From positions 1-5,597 of the forward strand of contig JAJPZP010000229.1 in assembly GCA_021204285.1 (NCBI GenBank): a stretch of DNA of 5,597 bases, in the 5' to 3' direction. The notes beneath the pieces were generated by a model. It was not told where the DNA came from. It made no database searches and saw only the letters and a program-made list of their open reading frames with translations. The position numbers were made by a program, and so were the translations under genes. This document shows, piece after piece, positions 1-5,597 of this stretch. Source of the stretch: Lachnospiraceae bacterium. Its GTDB lineage: Bacteria; Bacillota; Clostridia; Lachnospirales; Lachnospiraceae. Within the stretch, counting starts at the first letter, position 1. Each line of letters opens with the position of its first letter.

Positions 1-140
1 GCACGGAGACGGTCTTCTACACGATGAGTGTCTACTTTTTGACCGCAAAGGTGACAAAGACCCGCTGGACGCTGCCGGGAGCGCTGATCGCGACGCTGGC
101 GGGAATCGCGGCCAGCGTCGCGTTGGCGGGGATGATGTAA
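1..140 (+). CDS. spmB: Spore maturation protein B-like, C-terminal fragment
   Basis: Partial gene: the 5' end lies outside the window, the first full codon begins at position 3, and the TAA stop is at 138-140. The visible 45 residues contain TETVFYTMSVYF, then a basic KVTKTRWTLPGAL stretch, then a hydrophobic Ala/Gly/Leu-rich final membrane segment. From family knowledge, this matches the C-terminus of SpmB, a nucleoside-recognition (Gate) domain membrane protein that works with SpmA in spore core dehydration and heat resistance. Gate-domain relatives such as YjiG-type proteins share the TET-FY motif, so the exact paralogue rests on a short stretch. The fragment is GC-rich, like metG and the DUF885 gene. 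No convincing hairpin terminator follows, so readthrough into dgoD 94 bases downstream is possible (inference). Confidence 0.82.
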   Translation, partial: TETVFYTMSVYFLTAKVTKTRWTLPGALIATLAGIAASVALAGMM

Positions 141-177
141 AAAGGACCAAAAGCTATGTTTTTTTCGTCTTTCGTAG

Positions 178-183
178 TATAAT
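178..183 (+). promoter_or_regulatory. Candidate -10 box upstream of dgoD
   Basis: A perfect TATAAT lies in the 94-bp gap between the spmB-like stop and dgoD, about 50 bases before the start codon. It follows a T-rich stretch at about 159-167. I cannot find a good TTGACA-like -35 at 16-18 bp spacing (the best-placed hexamer, 155-160, is TATGTT), and there is no TGN extension. If used, transcription would start near 190 and leave a leader of about 45 bases. The -10 is clear, but the promoter as a whole is only moderately supported. Confidence 0.45.
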
Positions 184-224
184 AATGACGGCAGAACTGT
201 GCTGATAATCTGACAAAGACATTA

Positions 225-230
225 GAGGTG
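225..230 (+). promoter_or_regulatory. Ribosome binding site of dgoD
   Basis: GAGGTG ends four bases before the ATG at 235, so the GAGG core is six bases from it. This good Shine-Dalgarno match fixes the start. The resulting protein begins MKIT and is colinear with the known D-galactonate dehydratase N-terminus. Confidence 0.75.
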
Positions 231-234
231 AAAA

Positions 235-1383
235 ATGAAAATTACACAGGTTAATACTTATTTTGTACGTCCGAGATGGGGATTCGTTGAAATTGTAACG
301 GATGAAGGGTATACCGGCTGGGGAGAGGCCGTTCTGGAAGGGCATGCGAAGACGGTTCTGGCCTGTGTGGAGGAATATCGGGATTATCTCATAGGAAATG
401 ACCCTGCGGAGATTGAGAATATCTGGAGTACGATCTTCCGGGCGGGTTTTTACAGGGGAGGCGGAGTATTGATGAGCGCGCTTTCCGGTATTGATCAGGC
501 ACTGTGGGATATCAAGGGAAAGGTGTTTGGCGCCTCTGTGTATCAGTTGATGGGCGGCGCCTGCCGTGACAAGGTAAAGGTTTATTCCTGGATTGGCGGA
601 GATCGTCCGTTAGATGTGGCCGTGGCGGCGAAGGAGAGGCAGGACAGTGGTTTTTCCGCGATAAAAATGAACGCAACGGAAGAATTACAGATGATCGACA
701 GTTATGAGAAAGTGGATGCTGTTCTGGAGAGAGTGGCTGCGATTCGTGAGGCCTGTGGAAAATATTTTGGAATTGCGATTGATTTTCATGGACGAGTACA
801 TAAGCCGATGGCGAAGGTTCTTGCGAAAAAGCTGGAGGAATTTGACCCTATGTTCCTGGAGGAACCAGTGCTCTGTGATCAGATGGAATGCTTTAAGGAG
901 ATCGCTGCAGCCTGTAATATACCGATTGCTACAGGAGAGCGGTTATACACAAAATATGATTTTAAGCGTCTTCTGCAGATGGGCGGAGTCGATATCATTC
1001 AACCGGATCTGTCCCATGCAGGGGGTATAACGGAAGTAAAGAAGATTGGCGCAATGGCGGAAGCTTATGATGTGGCACTGGCGCCGCATTGTCCGCTGGG
1101 ACCGATTGCGCTGGCTGCCTGTCTGCAGGTAGATGCAATTTGTTACAATGCAGTGATTCAGGAACAGAGTATCGGAATTCATTATAATGTCGGGAAATCG
1201 GTTCTGGACTATGTCAGGAATGTATCGGACTTCGATTTTGTGGATGGCTATGTGAGGCTTCCTCATCTTCCCGGTCTGGGCGTAGAGGTAAACAGGGAGC
1301 TGGTTCTCGAAGAAAATAAGAGGCCTCATAACTGGAAAAATCCGGTGTGGAGGCACCGGGATGGATCGGTGGCGGAATGGTAG
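235..1383 (+). CDS. dgoD: D-galactonate dehydratase
   Basis: This enolase-superfamily enzyme (mandelate racemase/muconate lactonizing group) is predicted to dehydrate D-galactonate to 2-dehydro-3-deoxy-D-galactonate in the cytoplasm, using Mg2+. It is the committing step of the De Ley-Doudoroff-type galactonate route. The 382-residue length equals that of E. coli DgoD, and long stretches match from memory: RAGFYRGG near 69-76, GIDQALWDIKGKV near 85-97, QPDLSHAGGITE near 256-267, APHCPLGPIALAACL near 283-297, and the final SVAEW. The Mg2+ ligands are seen at D183, E209 and E235. The acid/base histidines are at H185 (DFHGR) and H285 (PHC), with E310 also in place, so the enzyme should be active. 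No dgoK, dgoA, transporter or GntR-type dgo regulator is visible beside it. The gene is less GC-rich than spmB, the DUF885 gene and metG, which hints at separate acquisition (inference). A different acid-sugar specificity within the family is possible but less likely given the near-colinear match. Confidence 0.93.
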   Translation: MKITQVNTYFVRPRWGFVEIVTDEGYTGWGEAVLEGHAKTVLACVEEYRDYLIGNDPAEIENIWSTIFRAGFYRGGGVLMSALSGIDQALWDIKGKVFGASVYQLMGGACRDKVKVYSWIGGDRPLDVAVAAKERQDSGFSAIKMNATEELQMIDSYEKVDAVLERVAAIREACGKYFGIAIDFHGRVHKPMAKVLAKKLEEFDPMFLEEPVLCDQMECFKEIAAACNIPIATGERLYTKYDFKRLLQMGGVDIIQPDLSHAGGITEVKKIGAMAEAYDVALAPHCPLGPIALAACLQVDAICYNAVIQEQSIGIHYNVGKSVLDYVRNVSDFDFVDGYVRLPHLPGLGVEVNRELVLEENKRPHNWKNPVWRHRDGSVAEW

Positions 1384-1397
1384 AAGCGCCTGGCGCG

Positions 1398-1426
1398 TTG
1401 CATGATTTGCCTCTTTATGTTATACT
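1398..1426 (+). promoter_or_regulatory. Promoter of the marR-family gene
   Basis: TTGCAT at 1398-1403 and TATACT at 1421-1426 are separated by exactly 17 bp. TGT directly precedes the -10, making an extended -10 element. This is a strong housekeeping sigma-A-type promoter. Transcription should begin near 1433, giving a leader of about 25 bases, and the regulator is therefore likely transcribed independently of dgoD. The candidate ribosome binding site AAGGA at 1441-1445 is 12 bases before the ATG at 1458, which is slightly long. Confidence 0.75.
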
Positions 1427-1443
1427 TTCGTTGACGCATAAAG
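1413..1443. repeat. Inverted repeat across the marR promoter
   Basis: CTTTATG (1413-1419) and its exact reverse complement CATAAAG (1437-1443) flank 17 bases that include the -10 box and the predicted transcription start. A second, not co-centred pair, CGCGTT (1394-1399) and AACGCG (1450-1455), surrounds it. MarR-family proteins, FabT included, commonly bind palindromes overlapping their own promoter. These arms are further apart than a typical compact MarR site, so the operator role is an inference and chance similarity is possible. Confidence 0.3.
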
Positions 1444-1457
1444 GACGGTAACGCGGT

Positions 1458-1898
1458 ATGGACGTAGATCGGGAAAAGCTTTTCAACAGCATGCTTGTGA
1501 TGGTGTTCCGGGAGATCGAGGACGCAGAACGGCGTGCGCTGATTACAGGAAATTATAAGGATATCTCGATCAACGACATGCACATTCTCGAGGCGATCGG
1601 CGTCGGGAAGCCGAAGAATATGTCCGCGGTGGCGAAAGCGATCTCCGTGACGGTAGGTACGCTGACGATCGCGATCAACAATCTTGTAAAGAAAGGCTAT
1701 GTGCGCCGGGTGCGCAGCGAGGAGGATAAGCGGGTCGTGTTGCTCTCTCTTACCGGAAAGGGGCGTTCGGCCTATGAGAGTCATGCGGCTTTCCATAAAA
1801 ATATGATCCGGACGGTGATGGAGGGTTTTGAGGAGAATGAGCTTGATGTTCTATCCCGCACATTCCTGAAGCTGCGGAAATATTTTCGAAATCTCTGA
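1458..1898 (+). CDS. MarR-family regulator, FabT-like
   Basis: The protein has 146 residues, typical for MarR-family winged-helix repressors, which bind DNA as dimers. The N- and C-terminal helices (about 1-30 and 105-146) would form the dimer interface. The helix-turn-helix lies at about 54-80 (NMSAVAKAIS, then VTVGTLTIAINNLVKKGY), and the wing at 81-97 carries the conserved D90-x-R92 pair in VRSEEDKRVV. From memory, the blocks KDIS-x5-MH, SVTVGT, NNL-KKGY and RVRSE-D-RVV resemble streptococcal FabT, the repressor of fatty-acid synthesis genes whose corepressor is acyl-ACP. FabT normally sits at the head of a fab cluster, but here the next gene is convergent and no fab gene is visible, so the target is unknown. 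It has its own promoter and probably regulates itself (inference). Its last 48 bases are antisense to the end of the DUF885 gene. I am confident of the MarR family, and less so of a FabT role. Confidence 0.9.
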   Translation: MDVDREKLFNSMLVMVFREIEDAERRALITGNYKDISINDMHILEAIGVGKPKNMSAVAKAISVTVGTLTIAINNLVKKGYVRRVRSEEDKRVVLLSLTGKGRSAYESHAAFHKNMIRTVMEGFEENELDVLSRTFLKLRKYFRNL

Positions 1899-3599
1899 TG
1901 TGTCTTTCTCCTTATTCAGGAGATCCTCCAGAATGGAGAAGGGAGCCGGTCCGGTCTCCAGCAACCACTCATGAAAATCACAGACGCTATGGTCAAAGGA
2001 GAGCTTTAGATAGCTCTCCTTTAATTTGCAGATTTCCAGATATCCCAGATAATATTTCATATAGTTGGACGGCTCGGCGAGGATGTTCAGGTACAGGCTG
2101 TGGAGTTGCTCCGCGTCGGTGATGCCGAACGCGGCGAGGTAGTCCGCGCAGTCCTCCTCCGTCCAGCCGGCGCTGTGGATATAGAGATCAAGGCTCGCGC
2201 AGACCGCATAGTTGAGAGAGGAAAGCGCACGCAGCGCATCTGCTTTCTGCCCGGAGAGGCCGAGAAAATCATAGGCGTACAGCTCACTGTAGAGCCCCCA
2301 GCCCTCCGTGTAGCCGCCGATTTCGCAGACAGAGCGGGCGGGGGAGAGTGCGGACTCGAAGGAATGCTGGTAGAGGTGGCCGGGATAGCCCTCGTGCGCG
2401 AGCGTCGTGACCATATTTACATAGGTGGTTTCATAGGAAGGGTTTATGTAGATCGTATTTTCCTCCGCCGCGTCGATCGCGGGGGTGAGATAGAAGGCAG
2501 GGCTTAAGAAGTCCTGAAGAAAAGCGGGAACTTCCCGAATCTGCCAGGAGATATCCGCGCTCTCCGGAAAATCTGTGCGGATCTGCCTCTGCAATGCGCT
2601 CAGAATCTCTGCTGGAGAGCGGTCAGAAGTCGGTTCTTCGAGGAGGTTTTCACCCTCCGAGATCGCATAGAGGATGGTCTCATAGTTGTCCGCGATCTGT
2701 TCCTCGAGCAGAGCCTCGATATCCTCGAGGTCGCGATCGGTACCGACAGAATAGCGCAGAAGATACTGATAATAAGAGAGCCCATCATCATAACAGCAAA
2801 GGCCGCAGGCGTTGGTTCCCGTGCCGCGCAGCGTTTCCAGTTTCGCAGAGAGCTGTTCATATGCGGGAAGCAGGCCGTCAAGGAGAGCCGCCTGATTTTT
2901 CACTTCATAGGTGAAGCGCTGATCGTCCGTCAGGAAGTCACAGTCTTCGAGGCGCTCCTGAAAGGACTCTACGAGATAATGGGAGGAGTCGAGTTCCGTG
3001 AGAGCGCGGCACTGTTCGAGCACCTGATCGAGCAGTTCGTCACGCATGAAGAGACCGAGCGCGGATTTTTCCTGTTCGAAGGTGGCCAGCTCTTCAAAAT
3101 ATTCCGGAAGTTTTCCGATCAGCTCCAGGTAGATGTCGATGTCTTCCCGGCAGCGGAAGGGAAATTCCGCCAGCAGCACCGGAAGCTGCGCCTGCACGCC
3201 GAGCGTCGGCGAGAGCGGTTCCTGGTAATAGTAAAAATCGTCGGCCTCAAGCTGGCCCTCGACCCACCAGAGGAGGACGCGGGCGGAGGTCTCGTCTTCC
3301 TCCTCTAATCCCCTGTTCAGCCATTCTCGCAGCTCTGCGGCGGTTTCCCTGAGCCAGGTCTGCTCCGCGGCGGCTTCCTCTTCGCTCAGAAGACCGAAGG
3401 TGGCTTCCGTTTTCTCGATGCCGTAAGCGGACGGGTCGGCCAGCGTGTAGTGGAGACTGATTGTGCTCTGCGAGACTTCGTGGCGGAAGAAATCGGTGGA
3501 AAAATCATCAAAAGTTGTCCTGTTAAGAACTTTGACGAAGAAAAAGAGAAGGAGGCAGAAAATCACCGGAATGATGCCTTTGTACAGATGCCTGCGCAT
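1851..3599 (-). CDS. DUF885 putative metallopeptidase, membrane-anchored
   Basis: The 582-residue protein belongs to the DUF885 family, predicted zinc-dependent peptidases whose substrates are mostly unknown. The signature HEGYPGH is at residues 402-408 (2376-2396), an HExxH-type variant followed by LYQ. A downstream YTEGWGLYSE motif (E432, E439) probably supplies another metal ligand, and an LYIHSAGWT block lies at about 472-480. PAPFSIL near the end is also family-like. Residues 9-25 (IIPVIFCLLLFFFVKVL) after basic MRRHLYKG form an N-terminal membrane anchor with no lipobox, so the enzyme domain should face outward. I chose the ATG at 3599 because it puts this segment at the N-terminus and is preceded by a weak GGCGGGA. 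In-frame ATGs at 3623 and 3665 (604 residues) have no visible ribosome binding site. The last 15 codons run antisense through marR and look like a tail beyond the usual family end. Family assignment is strong, function inferred. Confidence 0.88.
   Translation of the reverse strand: MRRHLYKGIIPVIFCLLLFFFVKVLNRTTFDDFSTDFFRHEVSQSTISLHYTLADPSAYGIEKTEATFGLLSEEEAAAEQTWLRETAAELREWLNRGLEEEDETSARVLLWWVEGQLEADDFYYYQEPLSPTLGVQAQLPVLLAEFPFRCREDIDIYLELIGKLPEYFEELATFEQEKSALGLFMRDELLDQVLEQCRALTELDSSHYLVESFQERLEDCDFLTDDQRFTYEVKNQAALLDGLLPAYEQLSAKLETLRGTGTNACGLCCYDDGLSYYQYLLRYSVGTDRDLEDIEALLEEQIADNYETILYAISEGENLLEEPTSDRSPAEILSALQRQIRTDFPESADISWQIREVPAFLQDFLSPAFYLTPAIDAAEENTIYINPSYETTYVNMVTTLAHEGYPGHLYQHSFESALSPARSVCEIGGYTEGWGLYSELYAYDFLGLSGQKADALRALSSLNYAVCASLDLYIHSAGWTEEDCADYLAAFGITDAEQLHSLYLNILAEPSNYMKYYLGYLEICKLKESYLKLSFDHSVCDFHEWLLETGPAPFSILEDLLNKEKDTSEISKIFPQLQECAG
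1995..2022 (+). terminator. Perfect hairpin inside the DUF885 gene, possible marR terminator
   Basis: AAAGGAGAGCT (1995-2005) and AGCTCTCCTTT (2012-2022) are exact reverse complements around a 6-base loop. On the + strand the stem ends in TTT and is followed by AATTT, a weak U-rich tail, 97 bases after the marR stop. It could therefore end the marR transcript from within the opposing gene. On the - strand it is coding sequence (KESYLKLSF). The inverted repeat is certain, while the terminator role is inferred and the U tract is interrupted. Confidence 0.4.
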
Positions 3600-3761
3600 A
3601 GTTGTGTCCCGCCGTATGATCATTTCAGGACAATATATGCCGCGGGTAATCGAAAGATTCCGCATGCGGACGCTGTTGAAGTATGGGATTGCCTGTTATA
3701 AGAGTCGGTGCAAAGTCATGGTGGAACGGGAGGTCTGCATGGCTGAGCAGTGATGGATCGA
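3600..3761. other. Upstream region of the DUF885 gene
   Basis: This is the non-coding part of the gap between the DUF885 gene and the metG terminator. It should hold the DUF885 promoter on the - strand. The only candidate I see is TATATT, read on the - strand at 3632-3637, which has no convincing -35. A start there would favour the 3599 start codon, because the ATGs at 3623 and 3665 would have almost no leader or none. The apparent open frames on the + strand here are unsupported. Confidence 0.3.
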
Positions 3762-3763
3762 AG

Positions 3764-3809
3764 AATAAAAAGGCCGGCAGGGTATCGAAAGTTCCGCCCT
3801 GCCGGCCTT
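3764..3809 (-). terminator. Intrinsic terminator of metG
   Basis: A 13-bp perfect stem (3770-3782 with 3797-3809, core GGCCGGCAGGG/CCCTGCCGGCC) encloses a 14-base loop. Read on the - strand, the stem is followed by TTTTTATT, and it begins 17 bases after the metG stop. On the + strand the 3' side reads TTGCTTTC, so the orientation clearly favours metG. It should separate metG transcription from the DUF885 gene downstream. Confidence 0.88.
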
Positions 3810-3826
3810 GCTTTCTGTAATGTTTT

Positions 3827-5597
3827 CTAGCAGATCTCCGCGCCTGCCGGCATCTCCTTCTCTGGCGTCAGCAGTGAGAGTTTTCCGTCTGCATCTTCTG
3901 CGCAGAGCAGCATGCCTTCCGAGACGAGGCCGCGGATCTTGCGCGGCTCGAGGTTTACAAGGACCATGACCTTTTTGCCGACCATCTCCTCCGGTGTGTA
4001 GCTGTTGCGGATACCGGAGACGATCTGGCGTACCTGGCTCCCGATCTTTACCTGGGAGCAGAGCAGACGGTCCGCCTTCGGCACGGCCTCGCAGGAGAGG
4101 ATCTCGCCGACCTGGAACTGCAGTTTCGAGAAGTCATCGTAAGAAATGGCAGGCTTCGGATCGAGGTCGACGACTGGTTCCGCCGGCGCTTTGGCGGCTT
4201 CTTCAGCGGCGTGGCGTTCCTCCACCTTCTGCAGCACTTCCTTCACATCGAGGCGCGCGAAGAGGATCTGCGGCTGGTCGGTGACCTTTGTGCCGGACGG
4301 ATAGAGTCCGAAGCGATCCATCTCCTCCATGCTGCGCGGTGTGGCATTCAGCTGCTCCAGGATCTTTCTGGAAGTGGAGGGCATAAAGGGTGTGAGAAGG
4401 GCTGCACCGTAGCAGATGCTCTCCACCAGGTTGTAGAGAACGGTGGCGAGCCGGCCCTTCTGCGCTTCATCCTTCGCGAGCGCCCAGGGCATCGTCTCGT
4501 CGATATACTTGTTGCAGCGCTTGAACAGGGCGAAAATCTCAGTCAGGGCGTCCGCGACGCGCAGCTGATCCATCTTCTCATTTGCCCTGGTGAGTGTCGA
4601 GAGGACAGTGGCTTTCAGATCCTCGTCCACCTCCGCATTCACGCCCGTGTTCGTCACGACACCGCCAAAATATTTATTCGACATGGAGATCGTGCGGTTC
4701 ACGAGGTTGCCGAGTGTATTGGCCAGTTCGGAATTGAGGCGCTCGACCATCAGCTCCCAGGTGATCACACCGTCATTTTCAAAAGGCATCTCGTGCAGTA
4801 CAAAATAGCGCACTGCGTCCACGCCGAAGAAATCGACAAGCTCGTCTGCATAGAGCACGTTTCCTTTGGATTTGCTCATCTTTCCGTCGCCCTGCAGCAG
4901 CCAGGGGTGACCGAACACCTGCTTCGGGAGCGGCAGGTCGAGCGACATCAGGAAGATCGGCCAGTAGATCGTATGGAAACGGATGATATCTTTTCCGATC
5001 AGGTGCAGATCCGCGGGCCAGAGCTTTTTGAACTGTTCGCTCGACTCGCCATCGCAGTCGTAGCCGATGCCGGTGATGTAGTTGGTCAGCGCGTCGAGCC
5101 AGACATAGACGACGTGCTTTTCATCGAAGGTGACCGGAATGCCCCATTTAAAGGAGGTTCTCGACACGCACAGATCCTGCAGTCCCGGAAGCAGGAAATT
5201 GTTCATCATCTCGTTTCTGCGGGAAACGGGCTGGATAAATTCCGGGTGCGTATTGATATGATGGATCAGGCGGTCGGCGTACTTGCTCATACGGAAGAAG
5301 TACGCCTCCTCCTGCGCGGGCTGGACCTCGCGGCCGCAGTCCGGACACTTGCCGTCCACGAGCTGGGACGGCGTCCAGAAGGATTCACAGGGTGTGCAGT
5401 AAAGGCCCTCATAGGAACCCTTATAGATGTCGCCTTTGTCATACATGTATTTGAAAATCTTCTGCACCTGCCGCTCGTGGTTCGCGTCTGTCGTGCGGAT
5501 GAATTTGTCATAGGAGGTATTCATCCGATCCGAGAGTTCCTTGAACTCGCCGGACACCTCCGCCCCAAATTCCTTCGGCGTCACGCAGATCGCTGCA
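3827..5597 (-). CDS. metG: Methionyl-tRNA synthetase, N-terminus missing
   Basis: This class I aminoacyl-tRNA synthetase charges tRNA-Met with methionine in the cytoplasm. The reading frame stays open through the right edge, so the gene is cut there. The GTG at 5582-5584 is an internal valine (AAICVTPKEF), not a start. About 590 codons are visible. By comparison with Bacillus-type MetG of about 650-660 residues, some 65 N-terminal residues with the HIGH motif are missing (inference). Counting from that valine: a zinc-binding knuckle C63/C66 and C80/C83 (CTPC, CPDC); YVWLDALTNYITG near 160-172; KMSKSKGN at 235-242 (KMSKS at 4868-4882), the ATP-binding loop; an alpha-helical anticodon-binding domain at about 265-445 with NKYIDETMPWALAK at 357-370; an Ala/Glu/Pro linker at about 455-475; and a C-terminal Trbp111/EMAP-like tRNA-binding domain from about 483 (FSKLQFQVGEI, NLEPRKIRGLVSEGMLL). 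The stop is TAG, followed by a strong terminator. Confidence 0.97.
   Translation of the reverse strand, partial: AAICVTPKEFGAEVSGEFKELSDRMNTSYDKFIRTTDANHERQVQKIFKYMYDKGDIYKGSYEGLYCTPCESFWTPSQLVDGKCPDCGREVQPAQEEAYFFRMSKYADRLIHHINTHPEFIQPVSRRNEMMNNFLLPGLQDLCVSRTSFKWGIPVTFDEKHVVYVWLDALTNYITGIGYDCDGESSEQFKKLWPADLHLIGKDIIRFHTIYWPIFLMSLDLPLPKQVFGHPWLLQGDGKMSKSKGNVLYADELVDFFGVDAVRYFVLHEMPFENDGVITWELMVERLNSELANTLGNLVNRTISMSNKYFGGVVTNTGVNAEVDEDLKATVLSTLTRANEKMDQLRVADALTEIFALFKRCNKYIDETMPWALAKDEAQKGRLATVLYNLVESICYGAALLTPFMPSTSRKILEQLNATPRSMEEMDRFGLYPSGTKVTDQPQILFARLDVKEVLQKVEERHAAEEAAKAPAEPVVDLDPKPAISYDDFSKLQFQVGEILSCEAVPKADRLLCSQVKIGSQVRQIVSGIRNSYTPEEMVGKKVMVLVNLEPRKIRGLVSEGMLLCAEDADGKLSLLTPEKEMPAGAEIC

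Noticed and set aside
141..170. A-rich then T-rich run after the spmB-like stop, considered as an intrinsic terminator.
   Set aside because: There is a T run but no GC-containing stem before it. The A/T pairing would be too weak to call.
943..1356. 137-codon open frame on the - strand inside dgoD.
   Set aside because: It lies wholly antisense to a gene with complete catalytic residues, has no family motif, and is best explained as a shadow frame.
1386..1396. GCGCCTGGCGC inverted repeat directly after the dgoD stop, considered as a dgoD terminator.
   Set aside because: The arms are separated by a single base, no T tract follows, and the next bases form the -35 of the marR promoter.
1326..1796. 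156-codon open frame on the - strand across the marR promoter and gene.
   Set aside because: It is antisense to a well-supported MarR protein and its promoter, with no recognisable domain.
3463..3753. Overlapping + strand open frames upstream of the DUF885 gene.
   Set aside because: They are largely antisense to the DUF885 N-terminus, are very basic, and show no domain. They do not look like a real protein.
5582..5584. GTG near the right edge as the start of metG.
   Set aside because: The frame continues upstream with family-like residues to the window end, and the HIGH motif region is missing, so the codon is an internal valine.
1..5597. CRISPR array, tRNA or rRNA genes, insertion sequences, toxin-antitoxin or other defence systems.
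   Set aside because: No regularly spaced repeats, cloverleaf-like sequences, transposase motifs or defence-protein motifs were seen. The five genes are of known families and the region looks mostly ordinary.

Overview
The window looks like a chromosomal piece of a spore-forming, moderately GC-rich Firmicute, most likely class Clostridia and possibly Lachnospiraceae-like. The reasons are the SpmB-type spore maturation protein tail at the left edge, a FabT-like MarR regulator, a methionyl-tRNA synthetase with a C-terminal tRNA-binding domain, AGGA/GAGG-type ribosome binding sites, and TATAAT-like -10 boxes. The genus cannot be named from this sequence.

Layout, left to right. Positions 1-140 hold the last 45 codons of an spmB-like gene (+). 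After a short leader comes a complete dgoD-type D-galactonate dehydratase (235-1383, +), with every expected catalytic residue. A short intergenic gap with a well-formed promoter (TTGCAT, 17 bp, TATACT) leads into a MarR/FabT-like regulator (1458-1898, +). Convergent to it, and overlapping its last 48 bases, is a membrane-anchored DUF885 putative metallopeptidase (1851-3599, -). A 227-bp gap then holds the strong intrinsic terminator of the next gene. The rest is metG (3827 to the right edge, -), whose N-terminal catalytic start, including the HIGH motif, lies outside the window.

The genes do not form one pathway. Sporulation, sugar-acid catabolism, a lipid-type regulator, a predicted peptidase and translation are juxtaposed, so this reads as ordinary chromosome with a small accessory element (dgoD, which is visibly less GC-rich than its flanks). 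I see no tRNA, rRNA, CRISPR array, insertion sequence, phage gene or novel multi-gene system. The points worth a second look are mostly regulatory: the marR/DUF885 coding overlap, a perfect 11-bp inverted repeat inside the DUF885 gene just past marR, inverted repeats around the marR promoter, the absence of fatty-acid synthesis genes beside the FabT-like regulator, and an isolated dgoD.
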